64,000 bases of DNA. Origin: Nocardia aurantia. Lineage in GTDB: Bacteria > Actinomycetota > Actinomycetes > Mycobacteriales > Mycobacteriaceae. The stretch lies in contig NZ_WEGI01000008.1 in NCBI RefSeq assembly GCF_009604425.1, positions 372,001 through 436,000 of the forward strand, given 5' to 3'. The first letter of the stretch is position 1. Every line of letters starts with the position of its first letter. Below the pieces are notes generated by a model. The model was not told the origin of the DNA and did no database searches. It saw only the letters and a list, made by a program, of their open reading frames with translations. Below are positions 31,216 to 41,100 of the stretch, piece after piece. A program made the translations under genes and the position numbers.

Positions 31216-32057
31216 CCGCGACCGCGGCGGGCGTGCCGCGTGCCCGGCCGATCCGGATACGCTCGGGGCGGGTACTGGCCGGGCTGACCCTGCTCGTGGT
31301 CGCGACGGCGGTGCTCGCACCGGGATTGCTCGCGGGTTCACCGGAGTCGATCGATCCCGGTGTGGCGCTGCGGGCACCGAGCGCGGCGCATCCGTTCGGC
31401 ACCGATTGGCTCGGGCGCGACGAGTACGCACGCGTGGTGTACGGCGCGCGGGCCTCGCTGCTGGTCGGTCTCGGGTCGACGGTGTGCTCGACGGTGGCGG
31501 GCACGCTGTGGGGATTGGCCGCGGCGCTGGGTGGCCGGCTGGCCGATCGGATCGCCATGCGTGCCGCCGACGTCCTGCTCGCGTTCCCCACCATTCTGAT
31601 GGCGTTGCTGGTGGTGGCGGTGCTGGGTCCGGGGACCGGCAATGTGGTGCTCGCCATCAGCATCGCCCTGACACCGGGTTTCGCGCGCCTGGTCCGGATC
31701 CGCACCCATCTGGTCCGCCAATTCGCTTACGTCCGTGCGGCCCTGGATCTGGGCACCGCGCCCTGGCGGGTGACCCGGCGGCACATCGTGCCGAATGTGT
31801 TGCTGCCCTTGGGAGTTCTGGTGGTGATCAACATCGGGACCGCGATCATCATCGGTTCGTCGCTGAGTTTCCTGGGCCTCGGCCCGGATTCGGGCACGCC
31901 GGAGTGGGGCGCGATGCTGGCGCAGTCCCGGAACTACCTGGGCGCCGCGTGGACGCTGGCGCTGTTCCCGGGGCTGGCGGTGACGGTGACCGTGATGGCG
32001 ATCAGCGTGCTGGGCCGCGCCCTGCGCGCGCGGGTCGGCGGAGCGCTCGATGAGTGA
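31212..32057 (+). CDS. ABC permease, DppC/OppC type
   Basis: A 281-residue permease with about six helices, partner of the DppB-like protein. It starts with a cytoplasmic arginine-rich segment and the helix VLAGLTLLVVATAVLAPGLLAG, then APSAAHPFGTDWLGRDEYARVVYGARASLLVGLG, a signature of DppC. The coupling loop HLVRQFAYVRAALDLGTAPWRVTRRHIVPNVL and the following SSLSFLGLGPDSGTPEWGAML are also diagnostic. The ATG overlaps the upstream stop by 4 bp; the following ATPase ATG lies 8 bp inside its 3' end. Confidence 0.93.
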   Translation: MTATAAGVPRARPIRIRSGRVLAGLTLLVVATAVLAPGLLAGSPESIDPGVALRAPSAAHPFGTDWLGRDEYARVVYGARASLLVGLGSTVCSTVAGTLWGLAAALGGRLADRIAMRAADVLLAFPTILMALLVVAVLGPGTGNVVLAISIALTPGFARLVRIRTHLVRQFAYVRAALDLGTAPWRVTRRHIVPNVLLPLGVLVVINIGTAIIIGSSLSFLGLGPDSGTPEWGAMLAQSRNYLGAAWTLALFPGLAVTVTVMAISVLGRALRARVGGALDE

Positions 32058-33837
32058 CCGCCTGCTCGAAGTGCGTGGGCTGTCGGTCGATTTCGGCGAC
32101 ACCCGCGCGGTGGTGTCGGTGGATCTGGACCTGGCAGCCGGGGGCTGTCTGGCGATCGTCGGCGAATCGGGATCCGGCAAGAGCGTGACCGCGCGCGCCC
32201 TGCTGGGCCTGGCCGGGTCGCGAGCCGAGGTGCGGGCCCGGACTCTTACGCTCGGCGGAACGGATCTGCGGCGGGCGACGCCCGCGCAGTGGCGGCGCAT
32301 CCGCGGCCGCCGCGTCGGTTTCGTGCTGCAGGACGCGCTGTCCTCACTGGATCCGTTGCGCCGCATCGGTTACGAGGTCGCGGAACCGCTGGAGATCCAT
32401 CGGCTGTCCACCGGCGCCGCACTCGACGAGGCCGTGTTCGGTCTGCTGCGCCGGGCCGGCATCCCCGACCCGGACCGCCGCTGGCACCAGTACCCGCACG
32501 AACTGTCCGGCGGCCTGCGCCAGCGCGCGCTGATCGCCTCGGCCATCGCTGCCGAGCCCGAACTGCTGATCGCGGACGAGCCGACCACGGCGCTCGATGT
32601 CGTTGTCCAGCAGCAGATCCTGGCGCTGTTGCGGGAACTGCGGGCGGCGGGCACCGCGGTGCTGCTGATCAGCCACGATCTCGCGGTGGTGGCCGAATCC
32701 GCCGACGACATCGCGGTCATGTACGCGGGCCTGGTGGTGGAGCGGGGGCCGGCGGCGGCGATCTTCGCCGCACCGGCGCATCCCTACACGGCCGAACTGC
32801 TCGCGGCCACACCACGAATCGACGGCCCGATCGCGGCGGCCGGCACCCGGCGCTGGGCGCCACCGGCCGCCGGCGGCTGCCCGTACGCGTCGCGCTGTCC
32901 GCTGGCCGACGCGGACTGCCGCGCGCGACTGCCCGAGCCGGTGCCGCTGCCGGACGGGCGGACCGTGCGCTGCGTGCATCCGGGCGAGCGGATCGAACTA
33001 GCGGCGCCGGTCCGTGCGGTCCCGGCGGCGGCCCCGACGCCGGATCGGGTTCCGCTGCTGGAGTTCCGGGAGGTCACGCGGCACTATCGACTGCCCGACG
33101 GCAGCCGCAACCGGGCACTCGACGCGGTGTCGCTCGCGCTGCGGCCCGGCGAGAGCCTCGGGATCGTGGGTGAATCCGGTTCCGGCAAGAGCACTCTCGC
33201 CCGGCTGGCCCTGGCCCACCAGGCGCCCGACGCGGGTGAGGTGCTGCTGGACGGGCAACCGTGGTCCCGGCTGCGCGAACGGGACCGCCGGCCGCTGCGG
33301 CGCCGGATACAGCTCGTCGACCAGGATCCGGCCGGCGCCTTCGACCCCCGGCAGCCGACGGCGGCGATCATCGGCGCGGCGCTGGACGGAAAGCTTTCTC
33401 GCGCAGCACGATCCGACCGTATCGACGCCCTGCTGCACGAGGTCGGACTGGATCCGTCGGTGCGGGACCGGCGACCGGCGCAGCTGTCGGGCGGCCAGCG
33501 CCAGCGGGTGGCCATCGCGCGGGCGCTGGCCGTGGCGCCCGAGCTGATCGTCGCCGACGAACCGGTCTCGGCGCTGGACATCACCATCCAGGCACAGATC
33601 CTGGGCCTGTTCGAGCAGGTCCGGGACCACAGCGGCGCTGCCCTGCTGTTCATCTCGCACGACCTGGCCGTGGTGCGCCGCCTGTGCACCCGGATCGCCG
33701 TGATCCGGCACGGCCGCATCGTCGAAACCGGCTCCACCGCGGATGTTTTCGCCGATCCGCAGCACGAATACACCCGCCGCCTGCTGGCCGCCGTGCCGCG
33801 AGCAGCAGCGCCGGCCCTCGCGAAAGGAACCCCATGA
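32050..33837 (+). CDS. ABC ATPase with two fused nucleotide-binding domains (DppD-DppF fusion)
   Basis: A 595-residue protein in which two complete ATPases, normally separate in Opp/Dpp systems, are joined. Domain 1 (about 1-310) has Walker A GESGSGKS, signature LSGGLRQR, and LLIADEPTTALDV, ending with the CPYASRCPLADADCRARLPE cysteine motif. Domain 2 (about 345-595) has GESGSGKS, signature LSGGQRQR and LIVADEPVSALDI. Both are complete, so both sites should hydrolyse ATP and power the DppBC-like permeases. The ATG lies 8 bp before the end of the preceding permease. Its stop overlaps the SDR gene by 4 bp, tying the importer to a metabolic enzyme. Confidence 0.95.
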   Translation: MSDRLLEVRGLSVDFGDTRAVVSVDLDLAAGGCLAIVGESGSGKSVTARALLGLAGSRAEVRARTLTLGGTDLRRATPAQWRRIRGRRVGFVLQDALSSLDPLRRIGYEVAEPLEIHRLSTGAALDEAVFGLLRRAGIPDPDRRWHQYPHELSGGLRQRALIASAIAAEPELLIADEPTTALDVVVQQQILALLRELRAAGTAVLLISHDLAVVAESADDIAVMYAGLVVERGPAAAIFAAPAHPYTAELLAATPRIDGPIAAAGTRRWAPPAAGGCPYASRCPLADADCRARLPEPVPLPDGRTVRCVHPGERIELAAPVRAVPAAAPTPDRVPLLEFREVTRHYRLPDGSRNRALDAVSLALRPGESLGIVGESGSGKSTLARLALAHQAPDAGEVLLDGQPWSRLRERDRRPLRRRIQLVDQDPAGAFDPRQPTAAIIGAALDGKLSRAARSDRIDALLHEVGLDPSVRDRRPAQLSGGQRQRVAIARALAVAPELIVADEPVSALDITIQAQILGLFEQVRDHSGAALLFISHDLAVVRRLCTRIAVIRHGRIVETGSTADVFADPQHEYTRRLLAAVPRAAAPALAKGTP

Positions 33838-34601
33838 CCTCGACCGCCGACCAGCGGGTCGCGATCGTCACCGGCGCGGCCTCCGGCATCGGCCGCGCCA
33901 CCGCCGAACTGTTCGCCGAGCGCGGGCATCACGTCCTCGCCGTCGACGTCGACGAGCGTGGACTCGCCGAATTGACCGGTGGGCAGGTGACTCTCGTCGG
34001 CGACGTGGCCACCGAGCCGGTCAACCTGGCCGCCGTCCGCACGGCCCTGGACCTGTTCGGCCGCGTCGACACCCTGGTGCTGAACGCCGGCATCGGCGGG
34101 ACTCTCCCGCTGGAGGCGCCCGGCGCCGTGGAGCGCGCGGACCGGATCTTCGGAGTGAACCTGCGCGGGCCGATTCACGGTCTGCGCGCGGCGATCCCGG
34201 CGTTGCGGCAGACCCGTGGCTCGGTGGTCGTCACGGCGTCGGTCGCCGGTCTGCGCGGCGACCCGGGCAACTGGGCCTACAACGCCGCCAAGGGCGCGCT
34301 GATCAATCTGGTCCGGGCGTTTGCGATCGACCATGCGGCGGAGGGGGTTCGGGTCAACGCGCTCGCACCGGGCCTGACCCGCACCGGGATCACCGCCGGG
34401 GTGCATCGCGATCCCCGGGTGCTGGCCGCGATCGAGCGCCGGATCCCGTTGGGCCGCTTGGCCGAACCCGTCGAACAGGCGGAGGCCGTCTGGTTCCTCG
34501 CCTCACCCGCCGCCGGATACATCACCGGCACCACCCTGGTCGTCGACGGTGGCCTGGACGCCAATCTGGGCATCCTGCCGCTGCCCGGCCAGGGCTTCTG
34601 A
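33834..34601 (+). CDS. Short-chain dehydrogenase/reductase coupled to the importer
   Basis: A 255-residue classical SDR with an NAD(P)-dependent alcohol or ketone reaction. The cofactor loop is VTGAASGIGRATAELFAERG, and VLNAGIGG is the NNAG equivalent. The catalytic Ser is in VVVTASVAG and Tyr-Lys in WAYNAAKGAL; PGLTRTGIT follows. The C-terminal YITGTTLVVDGGLDANLG is typical. Asp in AVDVDERG at the end of the second strand favours NAD over NADP. The ATG overlaps the ABC ATPase stop by 4 bp, so the enzyme is made with the transporter and probably acts on the imported compound or its product. Confidence 0.93.
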   Translation: MTSTADQRVAIVTGAASGIGRATAELFAERGHHVLAVDVDERGLAELTGGQVTLVGDVATEPVNLAAVRTALDLFGRVDTLVLNAGIGGTLPLEAPGAVERADRIFGVNLRGPIHGLRAAIPALRQTRGSVVVTASVAGLRGDPGNWAYNAAKGALINLVRAFAIDHAAEGVRVNALAPGLTRTGITAGVHRDPRVLAAIERRIPLGRLAEPVEQAEAVWFLASPAAGYITGTTLVVDGGLDANLGILPLPGQGF

Positions 34602-34657
34602 CACGCGCTGTCCGACCGAAATTCGCACTGTTCCAGGTCTATTCGAGGAGACACATC

Positions 34658-35080
34658 ATGACGACGTCCGCTGTCGAGATCAACAAGGCCGCCACGCGCC
34701 GGTTCTACGAGGAGGTGGTGTCGCAGGGCAGGCTCGAGGTGCTCGACGAGATCATCGCCGACGACGGCCGTGACACCGCCAACCCGGCCGCCGGTGTGGT
34801 GGGCCGCCAGGGTTTCGTCGAGCACATCACCTGGCTGCGCGACAATGTCGAGGGTGTGACCGCCACCGTGGACGATCTGATCGCCGAGGAGGACCGGGTC
34901 GTCGCCTACTGGACCATCGACGGGGTGCAGCGCGGTGAGCTGTTCGGCGTGCCCGATTCTGGGGCCGGTCGCCGGTTCACCGGCGTCAGCATCAGCACCA
35001 TCCGGTTCCGGGACGGCCGGATCGTCGAATACTCGGTGCTGCCCGACCGTTTCGGCATCGTGGCGCAGCTGCTGGCCTGA
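34658..35080 (+). CDS. SnoaL-like/ester-cyclase-family small protein
   Basis: A 140-residue NTF2-fold protein. Landmarks are NKAATRRFYEEVVSQGRLEVLDEIIADDGRDT, then GVVGRQGFVEHITWLRDNVEGVTATVDDLIAEEDRVVAYWTIDGVQRGELFGVPDSGAGRRFTGVSISTIRFRDGRIVEYSVLPDRFGIVAQL, the usual SnoaL_2/ester-cyclase order. Members are hydrolases, isomerases, cyclases or non-catalytic. GAGGAG precedes the ATG. It follows the SDR gene by 56 bp and is the last gene before a strong terminator. It could in principle serve the neighbouring PKS as a cyclase, but orientation and operon place it with the ABC/SDR set. Confidence 0.85.
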   Translation: MTTSAVEINKAATRRFYEEVVSQGRLEVLDEIIADDGRDTANPAAGVVGRQGFVEHITWLRDNVEGVTATVDDLIAEEDRVVAYWTIDGVQRGELFGVPDSGAGRRFTGVSISTIRFRDGRIVEYSVLPDRFGIVAQLLA

Positions 35081-35104
35081 GTCGGTCTCAGCCCCGCAAA
35101 CCTG

Positions 35105-35135
35105 ATCGGCCGGCACGGAATCCGTGCCGGCCGAT
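35105..35135. terminator. Bidirectional hairpin terminator
   Basis: ATCGGCCGGCACGGA (35105-35119) and TCCGTGCCGGCCGAT (35121-35135) are exact 15-base complements around one base, followed by GGCTTTT on the plus strand. It stands between the convergent ends of the SnoaL-like gene and the PKS operon and should stop transcription both ways. Confidence 0.85.
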
Positions 35136-35157
35136 GGCTTTTCGCCGCCGGGGCAGC

Positions 35158-38100
35158 TCAGGACGAGGCCGCCTCCAGGGATTCGAGCCAATCCCGCAGC
35201 GCCGCGGCGGTCGTCGGCGCGTCCTCCTCCAGCACCGTGAAATGGTCACCGGGGATGTCGGCGGTGTCGTGCGGGACGGGCCAGAAGGCCCGCCAGTCGC
35301 GCGGGCCGTCGAGCCGGGTGCCGGCCAGCGGTGTGGTGGACCGGAGCAGCCGGATCGGCGCCCGCACCGGTTCGGCCCGCCAGTCGAGGAACAGGCGGTT
35401 GTAGGTCCCCATCGTGGTCAGCCGCTCGTCCTGGACCGCCATGTCGAATCGGTCCACGCGGGCCAGCATCCCGCCGATCATGGCGCCCGTCCACCACTCC
35501 ATGCCCGGTTCCACGGCGGCCTCGATCGGATAGCTGTCGATGAGCAGCAGTCCCCGTGGACGCAGTCCCTCGGCCTCGACCGCGGCGGTGACCGCGTGCG
35601 CGATGCACCCGCCCATGGACCGCCCGAGTACCACGAACGGCCGGTCGCCGACGACGGCGGTCAGCGCCTCCGCGCCGAGCCGCACCAGCGTGGCCACCGA
35701 ATCGGGCAGATCCACGCTGCCCGCGGTGAACCCCGGCGCGGGGATCACCACGACATCTCGTTCACCCCGCAATTCCTGTGCCATGCGCGAATATTCGTGT
35801 GGTCCGGAGATCGCGCTGACCGCGGGGAACGCCACCACGACCGTGTCACCGGGCCCCTCGGCCAGCCGGATCGGCGCGACCGCGTGCCGGGCCCGGTCGT
35901 CCGCGCCGAAGGTGTTGCGCGCGTGGGACGCCGCGATGAGCAGCAGCGCCGCCTCGGCGTGCTTGCCCGCGTCGTGCATCCGGCGATGGATCGCGGCCAG
36001 TCCGGTCGCCGCCGGTGCGGCCGTGACCGGCGCGGCGGAATCGACCAGGCCGTCGAGGAATTCGGCGATCGCCGCCGGCGTGGGGTGGTCGAAGGTGAGG
36101 GTGGCGGGCAACCGCAGCCCGGTGGCCCGGCCCAGCCCGTTGCGCAACTCCACCGCGCTGAGGGAATCCAGGCCGAGTTCGATCAGGGCCCGATCGGCGG
36201 CGATCGTCTCCGCCGCCGGATGTGCCAGTGCCACACCGACGGTGGTGCGCACGAGCTCCAGCAGCGCCCGGCGGCGATCGTCCCCCTGCCGGCCCGCGAT
36301 GTCGCGCAGCGCCGAGCCCGGCGCCTCCTCCCCGGCGGCGGTCCGGCGCGGCCGGGGCACCAGCGAACGCAGCACCGGCGGCAGCGGGTCGGTGCGGCGG
36401 GACAGCGCACGGGCGTCGAAACCCGCCGCCACCACGACCGGGCCGGCGTGCACGGCCGCGTCGAGCAGCGCCAGCGCCGTCGGCGTGGGCAGCGCGCGCA
36501 AGCCGGTCCGGGCGATCCGGGCCCGGTCGGCGGCGGAAAGCCCCGCGGTGGTTCCGCTTTCGCGTTCCCACAGACCCCAGGAGATCGAGACGGCCGGGAG
36601 CCCGCGCGCATGACGTTGTGCCGCAACGGCATCCAGCTCCGCGTTGGCGGCGGTGTAGGCGCTCTGACCGGGCCCGCCGAGCTGCGCCGACACCGACGAG
36701 AAGAGGACGAACCGGGTGACGGTACCGACGTCCCGGGTCAATTCGTCCAGCACACGCGCGCCGCCGCCCTTGGGCCGGGCGACCTCGGCCAAGCGCTCTC
36801 CGGTGACGGTATCGAACAAGCCGTCCCCGCCCAGCCCGGCGGCGTGTACCACTGTAGTCAGCGGCCGATCGGTCGGTACGCGTCCCAGCGTGGCCGCGAC
36901 CGAGTCCCGGTCGGCGACGTCGGCCGCCGCGAGAACCACTGTGGCCCCCGCGGATTCGAGCTCCTCGGCCAGTTCCGCCGCGCCGGGCGTCGCCACGCCC
37001 CGGCGGCCGGCGAGTACCAGGGAGCGGATCCCGTGGGTGTGCACGAGATGCCGGGCCACCTCGGCCCCCAGCCCGCCGAGCCCACCGGTGATCAGCGTCG
37101 TGCCCGAGGTGTCCCAGGAGGTGCTCGCCTCGGTGGCCGGCGGATCCCAGCGGCGCAACCGGGGCACCGACACCCGTCCCGCGCGAACCGCCGTCTGACT
37201 GTCCCCGTCGGCGGCCGCGGTCAGCACACCCGCCAGCGCGGCCCAGGACTCGGGCCGATCGTCGAGATCGGCGAGCAACACCCGCTCCGGATACTCGGCC
37301 TGCACCGACCGCACCAGCCCCCACACCGCGGCCGCGCCCGGGTCGGGCACCTCGGTCTCGTCGACCGCGACCGCTGCACGGGTGACCACCACCAACGGCA
37401 CCGCCTCTGTCGCCGGATCCGACAGCCACCGCCGCAACATCGGCAGCAACTCCGCGGCGCCGGCCGCCGCGACGACGGCCGCGGCGGAGGTGACCGAATC
37501 CGTGGCCCCTGCGAGCGAGTGCACGGCTGCCGTGGCCGAATCCACGGCCTGGCCAGGCGTTTGCACGGCCGAGTCCGCGGCAGGAGCGGAATCCGGCGTT
37601 GTCACTCGGTGGCCGCTCGCTCGGAGGGCTGCGCCGACTCCCGTTCGATCCGCGCCGATGACGGCCCAGGCGGTCGGGCCGGTCGGGGTGTCGATCTCGT
37701 GCCAGGCCACCGTGAACAGCGCGTCGCGCAGTTCCGGTCGCGCCGAACGCAATTGTGCGGTCGACACCCGGCGTGCGACCAGGCTGTCGATGCCGAGTAC
37801 CGGTGTTCCGGCCGAATCGGCGGCGTCGATGGTCACCGTGTCGGGTCCGCCGGGGCGGACACGCACGCGCAGTGCTGTCGCGCCACTCGCCGATATCCGG
37901 ACGCCGCTCCAGGCGAAGGGCAATCGGTTCTCGCCGGCGGGCACCTCGGTGAGGGCCCGCAGCGCGGGCAGATGGACGGCGGCGTCGAGGAGGGCCGGAT
38001 GCACGGTGAACTCCCCGGCCCGCTGCCGTTCGGTATCGGGCAGCGCGACTTCGACGAACAGGTCGTCCGCGCGTTCCCAGGCGCGGCGCAGTCCCTGGAA

Positions 38101-41100
38101 GGCGGGGCCGTAGGCGAGTCCGGTGGCCAGCAGGGCGGGGTAGATGTCCTGGACGTCCACCGGTTCGGCGCCGGGTGGTGGCCAGGTGGTGAAATCGGCT
38201 GCCGATGGCGGCGAGTCGGGTCCGAGGACGGCGCGCGCGTGCCGGGTCCACACCGCGCCGGTGGTGGCGGCCGGTCGCGAATGGATCGCCGCCGTGGCGG
38301 TGCCGTCGTCGGCGGGGGTCACGACGACCTGGATGTCGACCGCGGAATCGCCCAGTACCAGTGGGGATTCCACGATCAGTTCCTCGATCTGCGGCAGGTC
38401 TGCCTCGAGGCCCGCGCGGGCCGCCAGTTCCAGCATCGCGGTACCGGGCACGATCACCGTGCCGAGCACGGCGTGATCGGCGAGCCAGGGATGTGTGCGC
38501 AATGACAGTCGCCCGCTCAGCAGCAGGTGTCCGCCCTCGGCCGCGGCGATCACCGTGGAGAGCAGCGGATGCTCGATCGGCGTCGCACCGGCGGCCGCGG
38601 CGGCGCGCCGGTCCCGGACCGGTTCGGCCCAGAAGCGTTGCGGCCGGAAGGCATACGTGGGCAGTGCGAGTCGCGGCGCCGGCGGCACGATCTCGGGCCA
38701 GTCGATCCGATGCCCATGGGTGAAGACGGTGGCCGCCGCCGACAGCGCCGTGGTGAGTTCCGGCCGTCCGCCGCGCAGCACGGGCGTCACCGCGATTTCC
38801 TCGTCGGCCAGGGTCGCCGAGATCATCGGGGTGAGTACGGCTTCCGCGCCGATCTCGACGAAAACACCGGCGCCCCGGGCGCGCAGGGTGCGCACGGTGT
38901 CGGCGAACCGGACCGTGCCGCGCAGATGCCGGGCCCAGTAGCCCGGATCGGCCAGTTCCGCGCCGTCCACGACGGCTCCGGTGGTGTCGGACACCAGGAT
39001 CACCTCGCCGGGGTCGGTGAACGACAGTTCCGCGACCACCTTCTCGAATTCGGCCGAGGCGGGTTCCATCAGAGGGGAGTGGAAGGCGTGGGAGACGGTG
39101 AGCCGCTTCACCCGCCGGCCGCGGCCGGTCAGTTCCGCCGCCACCGCGAGCACCGCCTCCTCGGCGCCGGAGACGACGACGGCGCGCGGTGCGTTGACCG
39201 CGGCGATCGACACTCCCGGCTCGAATTCGGCTGCGGTCGGATCATTTCCGTCCGTGCGGGCCGACCCCCCGAGGACCTCGAGCACCTCGTCCTCGGTGGC
39301 CTCGATCGCGACCATGGCGCCCCCGGCGGGCAGTGCTCCCATCGAGAGTCCGCGGGCCGCGACCAGCCGGGCCGCGTCCTCGAGCGACAGCACGCCGGCG
39401 ACGTGCGCGGCCACCACACCGCCGATGGAATGCCCGGCGACAGCGGTGATCTCGATACCCCAGGAGACCAGCAGCCGGTACAGCGCGGTCTCCAGAGCGA
39501 AGATCACCGACTGGGTGTACACCGTGGAGTCGATGAGCCCCTCGGTACCCGGCTCGCCGAAGGCGACCTCGCGCACCGAGAACGCCACGGCCGCACCGAG
39601 ATGCCGATCCAGCGCCGCCACGGCCGCGTCGAACGCGGCCGTGAAGACCGGGAACCGTTCGTACAGTTCGGCACCCGCACCGGCCCGCTGACTGCCCTGC
39701 CCGGCGAAGACCACGGCCACACCGCCGCCGGTGGACGCGGTCGCCGAATGTACCGCGGGCGTGGGCCGATCCGCGGCGATCGCCTCGAGCGCCGTCCGCA
39801 CGCCGTCGATGTCCTCGGCGAGGACCACCGCCCGCGTGTCGTGGTGCACGCGGGTCCGGACCAGCGCCGACGCCAGGGCCGCCGGATCCGGCGTCGCGGA
39901 CGTCACGAACTCCGCGAGTCGTTCCGCCTGCGAACGCAATCCGACCGGCCCCGCGCCGGACACCGGGAACGGCAGCACCTCCGCCGGGCGCGGCCGCGAA
40001 TCCGCGATACGCGGGCCCGTCTCGCCGGCCTGTTCGATGATCACGTGCGCGTTCGTGCCCGAGACACCGAACGACGAGATGCCCGCCCGGCGCGGCCGGC
40101 CGGTCTCCGGCCAGTCCCGGGCCTCGGTCAGCAACCCCACTCGCCCGGACTCCCAATTCACCAGTGTCGAGGGCGTTTCCAGGTGCAACGACGCGGGCAA
40201 CCGGCCGTGCCGCAGGGATTCGACGACCTTGATCACGCCCGCCACCCCGGCCGCGGCCTGCGCGTGCCCGATATTGGATTTGAGCGAACCGAGCCACAGC
40301 GGCTCGCCGTCGGTGCGCGAACCGTAGGTCGCCAGGATCGCCTGCGCCTCGATCGGATCTCCCAGCACGGTGCCGGTGCCGTGCCCCTCCACGGCGTCGA
40401 CCTCGCCCACACCCAGCCCGGCGTCGGCCAGCGCGTCGCGGATCACCCGCTGCTGGGCCGGGCCGTTGGGGGCGGTGAGGCCATTGGAGGCGCCGTCCTG
40501 GTTGATCGCGGTGCCGCGTACCACGGCCGGAATGTCGTGCCCGAGCCGCTGTGCGTCCGACAACCGTTCCAGCAGAACGACTCCCACACCCTCGGCCCAG
40601 CCGGTGCCGTCGGCGGTGTCGGCGAACGCCTTGCACCGCCCGTCGGGCGCCAGGCCGCGCTGGCGCGAGAATTCGGTGAACCCGATCGGGGTGGACATCA
40701 CCGACGCACCGCCGACGACGGCGAAATCCACCTCACCCGCGCGCAGTGCCCGCACCGCGAGATGCAGTGCCACCAGCGAGGAGGAGCAGGCGGTGTCGAC
40801 GGTGACGGCCGGCCCCGCGAACCCGAAGGTGTAGGCGACCCGGCCGGACACCACGCTGCCGAGGTTGTTGATGGCCAGATAGCCCTCCAGATCCTCGGGA
40901 ATCGGGTCGAGCCGGGAGCCGTAGTCGTGCCCCGCCAGCCCCGCGTACACGCCCGTGCGGCTACCCGCGAGCGCATGCGGATCCAGGCCCGCGCGTTCGA
41001 ACGCGTCCCAGGTGACCCGCAGCAGCAGCCGTTGCTGCGGATCCATCGCCAGCGCCTCGCGATGCGAGATCCCGAAGAAGTCCGGATCGAATTCGGCAGC

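Noticed and set aside
34658..35080. SnoaL-like protein as a polyketide cyclase for the adjacent PKS
   Set aside because: It lies in the opposite direction, beyond a strong terminator and behind the ABC/SDR operon; SnoaL cyclases serve aromatic type II polyketides.
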